DNA of 64,000 bases from Christensenellaceae bacterium Phil1 (GCA_001940855.1 MSGS01000060.1:1-64000); one strand, 5' to 3'; shown: positions 52,085 through 61,631, numbered from the stretch's first letter. The notes: generated from the sequence alone by a model not told the origin. A program made the numbers and translations.

Positions 52085-53485
52085 ATGGAAACCAAGGATC
52101 TTATGTACAAGCGCGCATATGTATGGGACAAGCTGAACGCCGAGGAGCGCAAGGCCTGCATGGATATGGGCGAAGATTACAAGGCGTTCCTTAACGAAAG
52201 TAAGACCGAACGCCGCTGCGCCGCAGAGATAATCCGCCGCGCCAAGGAAGCCGGATTCGTATGCATATGCGAAAAGAAGGAGCTCAAGGCCGGCGACAAG
52301 GTATATTACAATAACCGCGGCAAGGCCGTTATGCTATCCGTTATAGGCAGCGAGCCCCTTGAAAACGGCATGAACATAGTGGGCAGCCATATCGACTCCC
52401 CGCGTTTGGACATAAAGCAGAACCCCGTATACGAGGCCGGCGGAACCACCCTGCTTAAAACGCATTATTACGGCGGCGTAAAGAAATATCAGTGGGTTGC
52501 GCTGCCCCTTGCCCTTTACGGAGTTATAGTGAAGGCAAACGGCGAAAAGGTTGAAATAGCCGTGGGCGATAAGTGTGGGGATCCCGTGTTCTATATTTCC
52601 GATCTTCTCCCCCACCTTGCCAAGGATCAGATGAGCAAAACCATGAGCGAGGGCGTGGAGGGCGAAAGCCTTAACATATTGATAGGCAGCCTGCCCGTTG
52701 ACGATACCGAAGCATCCGACAGATTCAAAACCGCCCTGCTCGCCGTGCTGAACGAGCGTTACGGCATAACCGAGGAGGACTTCGTATCCGCCGAGCTTGA
52801 GGCTGTTCCCGCCGGCGCCGCGCGCGATGTTGGCTTCGACCGCGGCCTTATAGTTGCCCATGGTCACGACGACCGCGTATGTTCCTATGCTTCCCTTGCG
52901 GCGCTGCTCAGCATTGAAAAGCCCGCCCGCACCACCGTTGGCCTGTATGTGGACAAGGAAGAGGTCGGCAGCATCGGCGCAACCGGCATGCATTCCCAGT
53001 TCTTCAACAACATGGTTGGCGAAATGATAGCCCTTATGAACGGCGGCAACTGCTCCGATCTTGCCGTAAGGCGCGCCCTTGCGCACAGCACGCTACTGAG
53101 CGCGGACGTTGCGGCCGCGTTTGACCCCAACTACCCCAGCGTTGGCGACAATGCCAACTTTGCCGCCATCGGCCAGGGTATTGCCATGGTCAAGTACACC
53201 GGCTCCCGCGGTAAGAGTGGCGCAAACGACGCGGCGGCGGAGCTTGTTGGCAAGGTACGCAAGCTGTTCAACGACCACGGCGTGGTTTACCAGACCAGCG
53301 AGCTTGGCAAGGTTGACCAGGGCGGCGGCGGAACCATAGCCTACATAATGGCCAATTATGATATGGACGTTATAGACGCGGGCGTTGCCATGCTTAGCAT
53401 GCATGCTCCTTGGGAAATAGTATCCAAGGCGGACGTGTACATGACCAGCCGCGCTTATCACGAATTCTTTGTGAATTACAGATAA
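52085..53485 (+). CDS. M18-family aspartyl aminopeptidase
   Basis: The protein has 466 residues from the ATG at 52085 behind AAGGAGAG; the frame continues upstream without a site. A two-zinc enzyme that removes N-terminal acidic or neutral residues from peptides in the cytoplasm. Seen: NIVGSHIDSPRLDIKQNPVY with the first zinc His, GLIVAHGHDDRVCSYASLAA, DKEEVGSIGATGMHS with the catalytic Glu pair, DVAAAFDPNYPSVGDNANFA, and the last zinc His near AMLSMHAPWEIVSKADV. A terminator follows. Confidence 0.94.
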   Translation: METKDLMYKRAYVWDKLNAEERKACMDMGEDYKAFLNESKTERRCAAEIIRRAKEAGFVCICEKKELKAGDKVYYNNRGKAVMLSVIGSEPLENGMNIVGSHIDSPRLDIKQNPVYEAGGTTLLKTHYYGGVKKYQWVALPLALYGVIVKANGEKVEIAVGDKCGDPVFYISDLLPHLAKDQMSKTMSEGVEGESLNILIGSLPVDDTEASDRFKTALLAVLNERYGITEEDFVSAELEAVPAGAARDVGFDRGLIVAHGHDDRVCSYASLAALLSIEKPARTTVGLYVDKEEVGSIGATGMHSQFFNNMVGEMIALMNGGNCSDLAVRRALAHSTLLSADVAAAFDPNYPSVGDNANFAAIGQGIAMVKYTGSRGKSGANDAAAELVGKVRKLFNDHGVVYQTSELGKVDQGGGGTIAYIMANYDMDVIDAGVAMLSMHAPWEIVSKADVYMTSRAYHEFFVNYR

Positions 53486-53524
53486 TCACACGCCCTAACT
53501 TAGGCAATATCTAAAGCGAAACAG

Positions 53525-53558
53525 CGGGTATCCGAATAAAAGCCGGATACCCGTTTTT
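53525..53558 (+). terminator. aminopeptidase terminator
   Basis: CGGGTATCCG (53525-53534) pairs with CGGATACCCG (53544-53553), followed by TTTTT. Confidence 0.9.
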
Positions 53559-53561
53559 AAG

Positions 53562-53590
53562 TTGATGTAGGGTGTTATCCATGCTATAAT
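53562..53590 (+). promoter_or_regulatory. promoter upstream of the two-gene AT-rich insert
   Basis: TTGATG (53562-53567), a 17-bp spacer, and TATAAT (53585-53590). It ends 19 bp before the first copy of the shared GGCAAATCGGAATT repeat (53610-53623), so it could transcribe both inserted genes. Confidence 0.7.
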
Positions 53591-53638
53591 TTTTGCGGAA
53601 GAAGAAGTTGGCAAATCGGAATTTGCGGAGGGTGTTTT

Positions 53639-54190
53639 ATGAAACTATTATTTATAATTGGCGATGCTGCTGTCGGAAAAATGACAGTTGGTCAGGAGCT
53701 GATGAAAATAACGGATTTAAGGCTCTTTCACAATCACATGACCATCGAACCAGTGATAGAGATTTTCGGTAGATACGACGGAAAGACAATCTCAGAAATA
53801 CGTGACACTATTTTCAAGAACTATGCAGCTTCCGATAACTATGGGATGATTTTTACAATGATGATGGATTTTGATATGCCGTCAGAATGGGAGTATCTGG
53901 AGCATGTCAAAGGTATATTTGAACCATACGTGGCCGACTTTTATTATGTTGAACTGATTGCTCCGCAAGAAATAAGACTGAAAAGGAATGTTTCTGAGAA
54001 CAGACTAAAAAACAAAGCTTCCAAAAGAGATATAGAGACTTCAAATCAGCGTCTAATCAATGATGACAAAAACCATAGGTGTGTTAGCTATGAAGGCGAG
54101 ATTACTTTTGATAACTACCTAAGGATTGATAATTCTGATATGGAGCCTGATAAAGTTGCAAGATTGATCAAGGAAACTTTCAATCTATAA
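53639..54190 (+). CDS. P-loop nucleotide kinase-like protein
   Basis: The protein has 183 residues, with GGAGGG before the ATG. The P-loop reads FIIGDAAVGKMTVGQELMK, a variant in which Met replaces the residue after GK, as in the AAA_33/kinase-like group. HNHMTIEP follows, typical of uncharacterised small nucleotide kinases. The likely lid is the basic stretch RLKRNVSENRLKNKASKRD. Base composition is clearly more AT-rich than the flanking core genes, and the gene is bounded by repeats shared with the next gene, both signs of transfer. Substrate unknown. Confidence 0.78.
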   Translation: MKLLFIIGDAAVGKMTVGQELMKITDLRLFHNHMTIEPVIEIFGRYDGKTISEIRDTIFKNYAASDNYGMIFTMMMDFDMPSEWEYLEHVKGIFEPYVADFYYVELIAPQEIRLKRNVSENRLKNKASKRDIETSNQRLINDDKNHRCVSYEGEITFDNYLRIDNSDMEPDKVARLIKETFNL

Positions 54191-54245
54191 ATTCCGGTTT
54201 GCACACCTGACCATCCATCATCAACCGCTATGGCAAATCGGAATT
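54190..54245 (+). repeat. cassette-junction inverted repeat (13-bp stem)
   Basis: AATTCCGGTTTGC (54190-54202), starting on the last base of the preceding stop codon, pairs with GCAAATCGGAATT (54233-54245) with one G-U; the loop is 30 nt. GGCAAATCGGAATT also occurs at 53610-53623, and CCGGTTTGCACACCTGACCATCC (54194-54216 here) recurs at 54660-54682. Each inserted gene is thus flanked by the same two half-sites. Confidence 0.75.
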
Positions 54246-54260
54246 AGGAGGTATAAATAC

Positions 54261-54650
54261 ATGGCAAGTGCGTATTACAAGCCTTGCAAGGAATTAGACA
54301 TTTGCAATGAGTTGATTGAAAAATATTGGGAATCAAAACAATATGACAAGTGCTTTGAAGGACATTTGGTTTTGGCAGAGCAAGGCTATCCCCTTGCTGA
54401 ATGTCAAATAGGCTATTTCTATTATGAGGGACTCGGTGTTGAAAAGGACTTGGAAAAAGCACTATATTGGACTCGCCGTGCCGCAGAGCATGGTGATAGA
54501 GATGGGCAATACAATTTGGCATGGTTTTATGAAGAAGCAATCGGAGTAGAACGAGACATCGAACAGGCTAAGCATTGGTATCGACTTGCCGCACTGCAAT
54601 ACCATGATTTGGCAATCGAGAAATGCAAAGAGTTAGGTATTACATTGTAA
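54261..54650 (+). CDS. Sel1-like repeat protein
   Basis: The protein has 129 residues, with AGGAGG before the ATG. Two to three Sel1-type helical repeats are visible: GYPLAECQIGYFYYEGLGVE with KDLEKALYWTRRAAEHG, then GQYNLAWFYEEAIGVERD with IEQAKHWYRLAAL. Sel1 repeats mediate protein contacts; in bacteria they often occur in host- or phage-interaction contexts. There is no signal peptide. It is AT-rich like its partner and lies between copies of the same repeats. Confidence 0.85.
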   Translation: MASAYYKPCKELDICNELIEKYWESKQYDKCFEGHLVLAEQGYPLAECQIGYFYYEGLGVEKDLEKALYWTRRAAEHGDRDGQYNLAWFYEEAIGVERDIEQAKHWYRLAALQYHDLAIEKCKELGITL

Positions 54651-54659
54651 TTATAGATC

Positions 54660-54682
54660 CCGGTTTGCACGCCTGACCATCC
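54660..54682 (+). repeat. right boundary repeat of the two-gene insert
   Basis: A 23-bp sequence matching 54194-54216 at 22 of 23 positions, ten bases after the Sel1 gene stop. TTGCACG here can pair with CGTGCAA at 54698-54704, a weaker hairpin than the one at 54190. Confidence 0.7.
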
Positions 54683-54750
54683 GGCCTTATTCCAATCCGT
54701 GCAATTTTATGGATAATATGTAAACTTATGTTTAGGTTTGTCGCACCCAC

Positions 54751-54779
54751 TTGAAGCAATATCACGGCTCAGGTATAAT
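54751..54779 (+). promoter_or_regulatory. promoter of the glycosyltransferase gene
   Basis: TTGAAG (54751-54756), a 17-bp spacer, and TATAAT (54774-54779). Confidence 0.75.
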
Positions 54780-54816
54780 TTAGATATAATAAATTATTTC
54801 AACAGGAGTGTATGCT

Positions 54817-56058
54817 ATGCGAATAGGACAATTTAGCGAAAGCTTTCTTCCCATAGTTGATGGCGTGGGCCGCGTGGTTTACAGCTACGCAAACGGCCTT
54901 GCTAAAGGCAGCGACGAATGCTACGTTATCGCCCCGCAGAACAACACGGGCTACCGCGGAGGGTATCCGTTTGAGCTGGTAGACTATTCCGCATCCCCCG
55001 TTATAGGTTCGCCGCAATATAAAAGCGGGCTTGCGGTGCTGGATAAGCATTATCTTGACCGCATGGAAATGATAAAGCTGGACGTTTGCCATGCGCACAC
55101 GCCGTTCTTTGCCGGTCAGGAAGCGCTTAGGCTATGTTCCAAATATAATCTGCCGCTGATAGGCACATTCCATTCCAAATATTACGACGATTTTTATAAG
55201 GCCACAAATGCGGAGCTTATCGCCAACATAGGCGTAAAGTTCGTTGTGGACTTCTATGAACGCTGCGACGAGGTTTGGACTGTAAGCGAATCCTCCGCCG
55301 TGGTGCTGCGCGAATACGGCTACACGGGCGACATTATAATAATCGAAAACGGTACGGAGATGCGCCCCGTAAGAAGCGAAGATAAGCAGGCCGCAATAGA
55401 GAAATTCCACATTGATGCTGCTAACCCCGTTTTCCTTTTCGTTGGACAGATAAACTGGAAAAAGGGCATACTGCGCCTGCTTGAGGCGGCGGCATACCTG
55501 AAGCGGCGCGGCGAGAAATTCACCGTTGTGCTTGCAGGCCAAGGTCCGGATGAGGAAGCCGTGAAGGCAAAAGCCAAAGAGCTTAGCGTATCTGAGCATG
55601 TATTGTTCACCGGCCACCTTAGCGACACACATCTGCTGGACGGGCTTTACCAGGCGGCTACGCTGTTCACCTTCCCCTCCCAGTACGACACATTCTCACT
55701 TGTTATACGCGAGGCGGCGGCCATGTACACGCCAAGCGTGGCAATAGAGGGCACGGCCCCCGCGGAGCCGATAGTGCACGGGCAGAACGGCCTTGTTTGC
55801 GCGGACGACGGCGAAAAGCTGGGCGAGCTGCTGCTGAAATACATGCACGATACCGAAGCCCTTACCCGCATGGGGCAGGCCGCGCACGATACTATCCCGC
55901 ACGACTGGGACAGTATACTGGTCAAGGTGCGTGAGCGCTACGCCGCGCTTGTAGCCCGAAAGGACGAAGCAAAAATGACCGAGCGGCACGCAAAGCTGAA
56001 AGACACTCTGCTTGAGCGCTACGAAAAGCTGGCGGCCTACTTCGGCCTAAAGCTATAA
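54817..56058 (+). CDS. family 4 glycosyltransferase
   Basis: The protein has 413 residues from the ATG at 54817 behind AGGAG; a GTG three codons earlier overlaps that site. GT-B fold: N-terminal half with FSESFLPIVDGVGRVVYSYA and DVCHAHTPFFAGQEALRL, then a C-terminal donor domain with FLFVGQINWKKGILRLLEAA, VVLAGQGPDEEAVK and the E-x7-E type motif SLVIREAAAMYTPSVAIEG. It resembles enzymes that glucosylate diacylglycerol or sugar acceptors at the membrane. Acceptor unknown. It stands alone between a promoter and a terminator. Confidence 0.9.
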   Translation: MRIGQFSESFLPIVDGVGRVVYSYANGLAKGSDECYVIAPQNNTGYRGGYPFELVDYSASPVIGSPQYKSGLAVLDKHYLDRMEMIKLDVCHAHTPFFAGQEALRLCSKYNLPLIGTFHSKYYDDFYKATNAELIANIGVKFVVDFYERCDEVWTVSESSAVVLREYGYTGDIIIIENGTEMRPVRSEDKQAAIEKFHIDAANPVFLFVGQINWKKGILRLLEAAAYLKRRGEKFTVVLAGQGPDEEAVKAKAKELSVSEHVLFTGHLSDTHLLDGLYQAATLFTFPSQYDTFSLVIREAAAMYTPSVAIEGTAPAEPIVHGQNGLVCADDGEKLGELLLKYMHDTEALTRMGQAAHDTIPHDWDSILVKVRERYAALVARKDEAKMTERHAKLKDTLLERYEKLAAYFGLKL

Positions 56059-56071
56059 AACCGGGCAATAT

Positions 56072-56109
56072 AAAAGGCGCAGGAGCAGCTTCCCGCGCTT
56101 TTCTTTTTT
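56072..56109 (+). terminator. terminator between convergent genes
   Basis: AAAAGGCGC-type left arm (56072-56080) pairs imperfectly with GCGCTTTT (from 56095), followed by CTTTTTT. Confidence 0.65.
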
Positions 56110-56115
56110 ATCAGC

Positions 56116-56508
56116 TTATATCCACCATTCCGGCGTAAGCATGCCGAGCGTTACCACTTTATTCGCCTCATAGTCCAGCATTATCTCCACATTCCTGTAT
56201 TCATCGGGCATAAGCTGGCTCATCAGTTCCCTGCATGCGCCGCAGGGCGGTATGGCCTCCCCCTTTGAATTGATGGCGATAACGCGGCGAAACGCACCTT
56301 CGCCATTCGTTATCATGTTGAATATCGCATTACGCTCGGCGCATACGCCCAATGTGCAGGCGCTGTCCACGCACACGCCAACGTATATTTTGCCGGAGGC
56401 GGACTCTATCGCCGCGGCAACGCCGCCCGCTTCAACGAACCGCGAAACCTCCCGCGGGGCAAGCACGCCCTTCGCCGCGGCATACATATCGGCCCATATC
56501 TTTTCCAT
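56116..56508 (-). CDS. cdd: cytidine deaminase
   Basis: The protein has 130 residues. I chose the second ATG (56508), since GGAGGA lies directly before the first. It deaminates cytidine and deoxycytidine to uridines for salvage. Zinc motifs are visible: CAERNAIFNMI with the Cys and catalytic Glu, and PPCGACRELMSQL with the two other Cys. The N-terminal half is shorter and less typical than E. coli Cdd, so a related cytidine-deaminase-like enzyme is possible. It is followed by no gene on its strand until rnpB-side loci. Confidence 0.88.
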   Translation of the reverse strand: MEKIWADMYAAAKGVLAPREVSRFVEAGGVAAAIESASGKIYVGVCVDSACTLGVCAERNAIFNMITNGEGAFRRVIAINSKGEAIPPCGACRELMSQLMPDEYRNVEIMLDYEANKVVTLGMLTPEWWI

Positions 56509-56528
56509 GTTCATTCCTCCGTTTTTGT

Positions 56529-57287
56529 CTATATTTTCCCTGTCAGCTTATATAGCGTCAGCGCTATCGCTTCACGCATGTAGTTATTGGGCGCGGTGTA
56601 ATATACGTCCTTTGCGCCGAAGCCGTCTATAGCTATTCCCTGCTTCTTTGCCACAAGCTCCGCGCGCAGCACATGAAAATTGGTTGTTACAAACGCAAGC
56701 CGCGCGCCGTTTGGGTACAGCGAATCGATTATTTCCCGGGAAAATGCAAAGTTTTCCTCCGTACTTGTGGATTTATCCTCCATAATTATGCGCTCGTTCG
56801 CTATGCCTCTGTTCACCATATAGCGGCGCATAGCCTCGGCCTCGCTTATGCTTTCGCCCTGCCCTTGCCCGCCGGATACTATGGCTACCGTGTTTGGGTT
56901 GGCATTAAGGTATTCTATCGCCCTATCCAGCCTGTAGCTTAGCGTTAAGGACACGCGCTCTCCATGCACGGCGCAGCCAAGCACTATCAGCACGTCCGCC
57001 CCTTCTTCCGGATCGTCATGCGCGCTTGTGTATATCATGCCGCCTACTATCAGCATAAACAGCGCATATGCTATATACGCGCCAAAGAACGCATATCTGA
57101 GCCAAAGCGCGTGCGCCGTGAATGAACGCAGCGGTTCAAAGAATATGCCCACTATTATGAGCGGCATGCCTATTATGGCGGGCAGCATTATGCCAAGGTT
57201 CATGTTTGACCACATGGAAAGCACCGCCGTGTCCGCAACGCCGATTGCGCCTATCAATATCATTATTATTCTGAAAAACTTCATCAA
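56529..57287 (-). CDS. YdcF/ElyC/SanA-family membrane protein (DUF218)
   Basis: The protein has 252 residues with three N-terminal membrane helices (about 5-22, 30-50, 62-85), then a soluble DUF218 domain: ADVLIVLGCAVHGERVSLTL, AIVSGGQGQGESISEAEAM, MEDKSTSTEENFAFSREI and VTTNFHVLRAELVAKK. Relatives act in envelope biogenesis in E. coli, with mechanism unclear. It overlaps the DMT transporter gene by 4 bp and precedes cdd by 20 bp. Confidence 0.9.
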   Translation of the reverse strand: MMKFFRIIMILIGAIGVADTAVLSMWSNMNLGIMLPAIIGMPLIIVGIFFEPLRSFTAHALWLRYAFFGAYIAYALFMLIVGGMIYTSAHDDPEEGADVLIVLGCAVHGERVSLTLSYRLDRAIEYLNANPNTVAIVSGGQGQGESISEAEAMRRYMVNRGIANERIIMEDKSTSTEENFAFSREIIDSLYPNGARLAFVTTNFHVLRAELVAKKQGIAIDGFGAKDVYYTAPNNYMREAIALTLYKLTGKI

Positions 57288-58225
57288 ACGTTCTCCCTCC
57301 TTATTTCTACCGCACCCTTGGGCATTGTGTTCGCCATTGTGGTGCCTATCAATATAAGCGCGGTGGCTATGCCCTGAAGCAGGCTGAATGCATCGCCCAG
57401 TATCAGCACGCCGGACAGCACGCTTGTGAGCGTGGTTATGCCGGCAAATGAGCTTGAGCGGTTGGCGCCTATCTGCGCAATGCCGTAGGTATGCATGATG
57501 AACGCGGCCACCTGGCAGCCCAGCGCCAAATACAGCACGGCAATAAGGAACTGCGTATCATGGAACGGCAGCGTAACGTATTCGACCAATGTGCCCGCGT
57601 TCGCGTGCTCTATTACCGCGCCCGCCGTGAACACGACCGAGCCTACGACCGCCATAAGATAGGTTTTCTCAAAGCTTGAAAACTCATCCGCCCTGCGCGC
57701 GGCTATTGCATAGCCAACGTCCCCCATTACGGCAACGAACAGCATTGCGTACCCGAGCGGGTTTAGCGAAGCGGAAAAGCCCTTAACAAGGGCAATGCAT
57801 ATAACGCCGGCAATGCTGAGCACAATGCCCATTACCTGCAGCCTCGTTGGCCTTTCTTTAAGGAAAACCGCGCTGAATATCAGCACAAATATGGGTATTA
57901 CGGCAATTATCGTGCCGCTTTCGCTGGCGGTGGTCAGCCGCATGCCCACGCTTTCGCCAATAAAATATATCACCGGCTGGAATATGGCCATCGTCAGCAC
58001 CGCGCCGAAGCGTTTGCCGCGGAAGTTCAGCTTTATCGCGCCGCACAGCGCGAGTATGCTCATAACAACAAGCGCCGTAACAAAGCGCCAGCTTAAAAGC
58101 GTGCACGCAGAAACGCGGTCAACAGCGCCCTTTGTGAAAAGGAAGCTGAAGCCGAACAGCAGGCTTGCAACCAGCGTGGCAATCATGCCAAGCGTTTCAT
58201 TTTTTGAACCGATACTCTTTCCCAT
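57284..58225 (-). CDS. DMT/EamA-family transporter
   Basis: The protein has 313 residues with ten membrane helices in two EamA repeats. Seen: ASLLFGFSFLFTKGAVDRVS, SWRFVTALVVMSILA, ERPTRLQVMGIVLSIAGVIC and the second-half counterpart SSFAGITTLTSVLSGVLILGD. Family members export or import amino acids and metabolites. It is the first gene of an operon with the DUF218 gene and cdd. Substrate not determinable. Confidence 0.9.
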   Translation of the reverse strand: MGKSIGSKNETLGMIATLVASLLFGFSFLFTKGAVDRVSACTLLSWRFVTALVVMSILALCGAIKLNFRGKRFGAVLTMAIFQPVIYFIGESVGMRLTTASESGTIIAVIPIFVLIFSAVFLKERPTRLQVMGIVLSIAGVICIALVKGFSASLNPLGYAMLFVAVMGDVGYAIAARRADEFSSFEKTYLMAVVGSVVFTAGAVIEHANAGTLVEYVTLPFHDTQFLIAVLYLALGCQVAAFIMHTYGIAQIGANRSSSFAGITTLTSVLSGVLILGDAFSLLQGIATALILIGTTMANTMPKGAVEIRRENV

Positions 58226-58246
58226 GCCGTATAGTATAACATAAAT

Positions 58247-58273
58247 AACACCCCGATTTGTATACGGGGTGTT
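58247..58273 (-). terminator. terminator of the lipoprotein gene
   Basis: AACACCCCG (58247-58255) pairs with CGGGGTGTT (58265-58273); on the minus strand it runs into ATTTATG. It lies between the lipoprotein stop and the DMT gene. Confidence 0.75.
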
Positions 58274-58292
58274 AACTTTGGTCGTTAGATTA

Positions 58293-58628
58293 TTATTTAT
58301 CCCAATTCAACAGGCGTTCCTGTAGTTCCCCTGTTTCTTCGGAGATGATGCCTTCTCCGGAAACGGTGGGGTAATATTGCGGATTTTCCTCCTGGAACTT
58401 TCTTATCGCTTCCCAATTCACGATCTCCGCCGCGGAGCAGTCGTACTCATTATCAAAGGCAATGTCCAAAAGGCGTTCCTGAATTTCCCCTATGCCTTCC
58501 GAATCCATTGCCGCTTCCGCCTGCGGCGGCAATTCAGGCGTTTGCGCATCGCACGGCACCGCTGCCGCGGCGCAGCCCGCCATCAGCACGGCAAGCAGCA
58601 ATGCCGAAATTATGCTTATTCGCTTCAT
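58293..58628 (-). CDS. small lipoprotein with internal repeat
   Basis: The protein has 111 residues from the ATG at 58628 behind AAAGGAGAG; a longer frame to 58712 runs through the promoter. The signal peptide (KRISIISALLLAVLMAGC) ends in the lipobox LMAGC, so the mature protein is lipid-anchored. Two similar segments, EIQERLLDIAFD and ELQERLLNWDK, are separated by an Asn/Glu-rich linker. They resemble a peptidoglycan-binding helix pattern only loosely. I do not recognise the family. It is divergent from secA. Confidence 0.75.
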   Translation of the reverse strand: MKRISIISALLLAVLMAGCAAAAVPCDAQTPELPPQAEAAMDSEGIGEIQERLLDIAFDNEYDCSAAEIVNWEAIRKFQEENPQYYPTVSGEGIISEETGELQERLLNWDK

Positions 58629-58710
58629 ACTCCCTCTCCTTTCACTTCTGCACTTTTTATTTTTAGCTTTGCACATATCCGATAAGACCGGCCTTTCGGA
58701 CTGTGATTCC

Positions 58711-58740
58711 ATAATAGCATGGTTTCATTGCTTAAAGCAA
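58711..58740 (-). promoter_or_regulatory. promoter of the small lipoprotein gene
   Basis: On the minus strand, TTGCTT (58740-58735), an 18-bp spacer, and TATTAT (58716-58711). Confidence 0.6.
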
Positions 58741-58841
58741 GCCGTTTTTGCTTGTTTTTCTATATATCTTGCCCATTTGGGCGTTAAGGGGCGAAAAGTT
58801 TGTGTATAGGGTGTTAAATTTGTCAACATTGCGCGGTTTGA

Positions 58842-58871
58842 TTGCCAAACAAGCCCTTTCCATGCTACAAT
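58842..58871 (+). promoter_or_regulatory. secA promoter
   Basis: TTGCCA (58842-58847), an 18-bp spacer, and TACAAT (58866-58871), 31 bp before the start. Confidence 0.65.
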
Positions 58872-58901
58872 AATATGAATTATGCAAGAAAGGCGATAAC
58901 C

Positions 58902-61631
58902 ATGGGTTTTATGGATAAACTGCTGGGCAACACCAGCGAGGCGAAGCTGAAAAAGCTGGCGCCATTGGTAAAAAAGATAAACGAGCTTGAGCCTGCCACG
59001 CATGCGCTGAGCGACGGCGAGCTGCGCGCGAAAACCGACGAGTTCAAGGCCCGCCTTGCTAACGGCGAAAAAGAGGACGATATACTGTGCGAAGCTTACG
59101 CCGTGGTAAGGGAAGCCGCAATGCGCACGATAGGCCAGCGGCATTTCGACGTTCAGCTGTACGGCGGCATAGTGCTGCACCGCGGCAACATTGCCGAAAT
59201 GAAAACGGGCGAAGGCAAAACCATAACTGAGACGCTGCCCGCGTATTTGAACGCACTGAGCGGGCACGGCGTGCATATAGTTACCGTTAACGATTACCTT
59301 GCCAAGCGAGATGCGGCATGGATGGGCAAAATTTTCCGTTTCCTTGGGCTGAGCGTAGGCTGCGTAGTCCATGAGCTTTCCAATGACGAACGCCGCATGG
59401 CCTATAATTGCGACATTACATACGGCACCAATAACGAATTCGGCTTCGATTACCTTAGGGACAACATGGTGGTCTACCGCGAACAGATGGTACAGCGGGA
59501 GCTTAACTATGCCATAGTGGACGAGGTTGACTCCATTTTGATAGACGAAGCGCGCACGCCGCTTATAATTTCAGGCACTGGCGAAAAGTCCACCGATATG
59601 TATGCCAAGGCAGATCGCTTCGTAAGCCGCCTTGTGAGAGGCGAAAACATAGAAAAGCTTTCCAAGGCGGACATTATGATGGGCGAAACGCAGCAGGAAA
59701 GCGGAGACTATATGTGCGACATAAAGGCGCGCACGGTCGCGCTTACCCAGCAGGGCCAGCGCAAGGCGGAGACATTCTTCGGCATAGACGATATTTCGGA
59801 CGCCGCGAATACCGAAATAAACCACCATATAATTCAGGCCCTCAAGGCGCATGCCCTTTTCACGCGGGATAAGGACTACGTTGTGCAGAACGGTCAGGTG
59901 CTTATAGTTGATGAATTCACCGGTCGCCTCATGATGGGCCGGCGTTACAGCGACGGACTGCATCAGGCATTGGAGGCCAAGGAACACGTTAAGGTTGAGC
60001 GCGAGAATAAAACCCTTGCCACCATCACGTTCCAGAATTATTTCAGGATGTACCATAAGCTTGCCGGCATGACCGGAACGGCTAAGACAGAGGAAGCGGA
60101 GTTCCAATCCATATATGGGCTGGACGTTATGGAAATCCCCACCAATAAGCCGCTCAGGCGCATAGACAATAATGACATTATATACGGCACCGAGCGCGGT
60201 AAGTTCGATGCGGTAGTGGACGAAATAGTAAAGGTTCACGCGACGGGCCAGCCGATACTGGTCGGTACCATATCGGTCGAAAAGAGCGAAATGCTGAGCG
60301 ACATGCTTTCCCGCCGCGGCATAAAGCACCAGGTGCTCAACGCCAAGCTGCACGCCAAGGAAGCCGAAATAGTGGCGCAGGCGGGCAGCTTAGGCTGCGT
60401 TACCATTGCCACCAACATGGCCGGCCGCGGTACGGACATACTGCTGGGCGGCAATCCGGAATTCCTTGCAAAGCGGGAACTCAGGCAAAATGGTATGGAC
60501 GAACTGCTCATAGAGGCCGCCACGGGGCACGAGGAAACGAGCGACGACAGCGTGGTTGAGGCCCGCGCGGAATACACGGAAGCATACAACAGAATAAAGC
60601 AGGAAACCGATAAGCAGCACGACGCAGTGGTTGCCGCGGGCGGCTTGCACATAATAGGCACCGAGCGGCACGAATCCCGCCGCATAGATAATCAGCTGCG
60701 CGGCCGCGCCGGCCGCCAGGGAGACCCCGGCTCCACGCGCTTCTATGTATCGCTTGAGGATGAGCTGATGCAGCGCTTCGGCGGGGAACGCATAAAGCTG
60801 ATGATGCAGCGCATATCGCCGGACGAGGAGATTCCGCTGGACATGAAGCTGCTTTCAAAGCAGATTGAGAACGCACAAAAGCGCGTTGAAGCCCATAACT
60901 TTGAAATACGAAAGAACGTGCTTCAGTATGACGACGTTATGAATAAGATGCGCGAAATAATCTATTCGCAGCGCCGCCGCGTGCTCATGGGCGAAGATAT
61001 TCACGATTCCATAATGGAAATGGTGAACGAAAGCGTTACGGCAAAGCTTGACCAATGCGCAAGCGCCCATGCTTCCGCCAACGAATGGGACATGATGGCG
61101 CTGTACAGCGAGCTTAACCAGCTGCTCGGCGCGGACTTCACGGGCAAGCTGCACGGCATAACCAACCGCAAGGCGCTTGAGGAAAAGACGCATGAGCTTG
61201 TTGACGCGCTGTACGCCAAGAAGGAAGCGGAAATATCCGGCGCGGGCATAGACATGCGCGAAGTGGAGCGCGTGGTGCTGCTGAAGGCAGTTGATTCGCA
61301 CTGGATGGATCATATAGACGCAATGGATCAGCTGCGCCAGGGCATAGGCTTGCAGGCGCTCGGCCAGAAGGACCCGGTTGTTGCATACCGCAACATGGGC
61401 TTCGACATGTTCGATGAAATGGTGCTTGGCATACGGGAGCAGACCGTGCGGAACATATTCCACGTTACCGTGCGCATGGCGCCGCAGCAGCGAGAGCAGC
61501 TTGCAAAGCCGGTTGAGGTTGCGGGCGACGATAAGCAAAAGCCCAAGCGTACAGATAAAAAGCCCGGCCGTAACGACCCCTGCCCCTGCGGCAGCGGACT
61601 GAAATACAAGAATTGCTGTGGAAGGAACTGA
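58902..61631 (+). CDS. secA: preprotein translocase ATPase SecA
   Basis: The protein has 909 residues from the ATG at 58902; the frame extends 20 codons upstream into the promoter and was trimmed. SecA pushes secretory proteins through SecYEG. Seen: Walker [19 protein letters not shown] near 100, the [19 protein letters not shown] segment, [35 protein letters not shown], and the C-terminal zinc tail [19 protein letters not shown]. Only one secA is in the window. It precedes prfB by 48 bp, a frequent Firmicutes pair. Confidence 0.97.
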   Translation: MGFMDKLLGNTSEAKLKKLAPLVKKINELEPATHALSDGELRAKTDEFKARLANGEKEDDILCEAYAVVREAAMRTIGQRHFDVQLYGGIVLHRGNIAEMKTGEGKTITETLPAYLNALSGHGVHIVTVNDYLAKRDAAWMGKIFRFLGLSVGCVVHELSNDERRMAYNCDITYGTNNEFGFDYLRDNMVVYREQMVQRELNYAIVDEVDSILIDEARTPLIISGTGEKSTDMYAKADRFVSRLVRGENIEKLSKADIMMGETQQESGDYMCDIKARTVALTQQGQRKAETFFGIDDISDAANTEINHHIIQALKAHALFTRDKDYVVQNGQVLIVDEFTGRLMMGRRYSDGLHQALEAKEHVKVERENKTLATITFQNYFRMYHKLAGMTGTAKTEEAEFQSIYGLDVMEIPTNKPLRRIDNNDIIYGTERGKFDAVVDEIVKVHATGQPILVGTISVEKSEMLSDMLSRRGIKHQVLNAKLHAKEAEIVAQAGSLGCVTIATNMAGRGTDILLGGNPEFLAKRELRQNGMDELLIEAATGHEETSDDSVVEARAEYTEAYNRIKQETDKQHDAVVAAGGLHIIGTERHESRRIDNQLRGRAGRQGDPGSTRFYVSLEDELMQRFGGERIKLMMQRISPDEEIPLDMKLLSKQIENAQKRVEAHNFEIRKNVLQYDDVMNKMREIIYSQRRRVLMGEDIHDSIMEMVNESVTAKLDQCASAHASANEWDMMALYSELNQLLGADFTGKLHGITNRKALEEKTHELVDALYAKKEAEISGAGIDMREVERVVLLKAVDSHWMDHIDAMDQLRQGIGLQALGQKDPVVAYRNMGFDMFDEMVLGIREQTVRNIFHVTVRMAPQQREQLAKPVEVAGDDKQKPKRTDKKPGRNDPCPCGSGLKYKNCCGRN

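Noticed and set aside
53610..54704. Canonical integron cassette array
   Set aside because: The repeats do not contain GTTRRRY/RYYYAAC core sites, and no integrase gene is in the window. I report the locus as cassette-like only.
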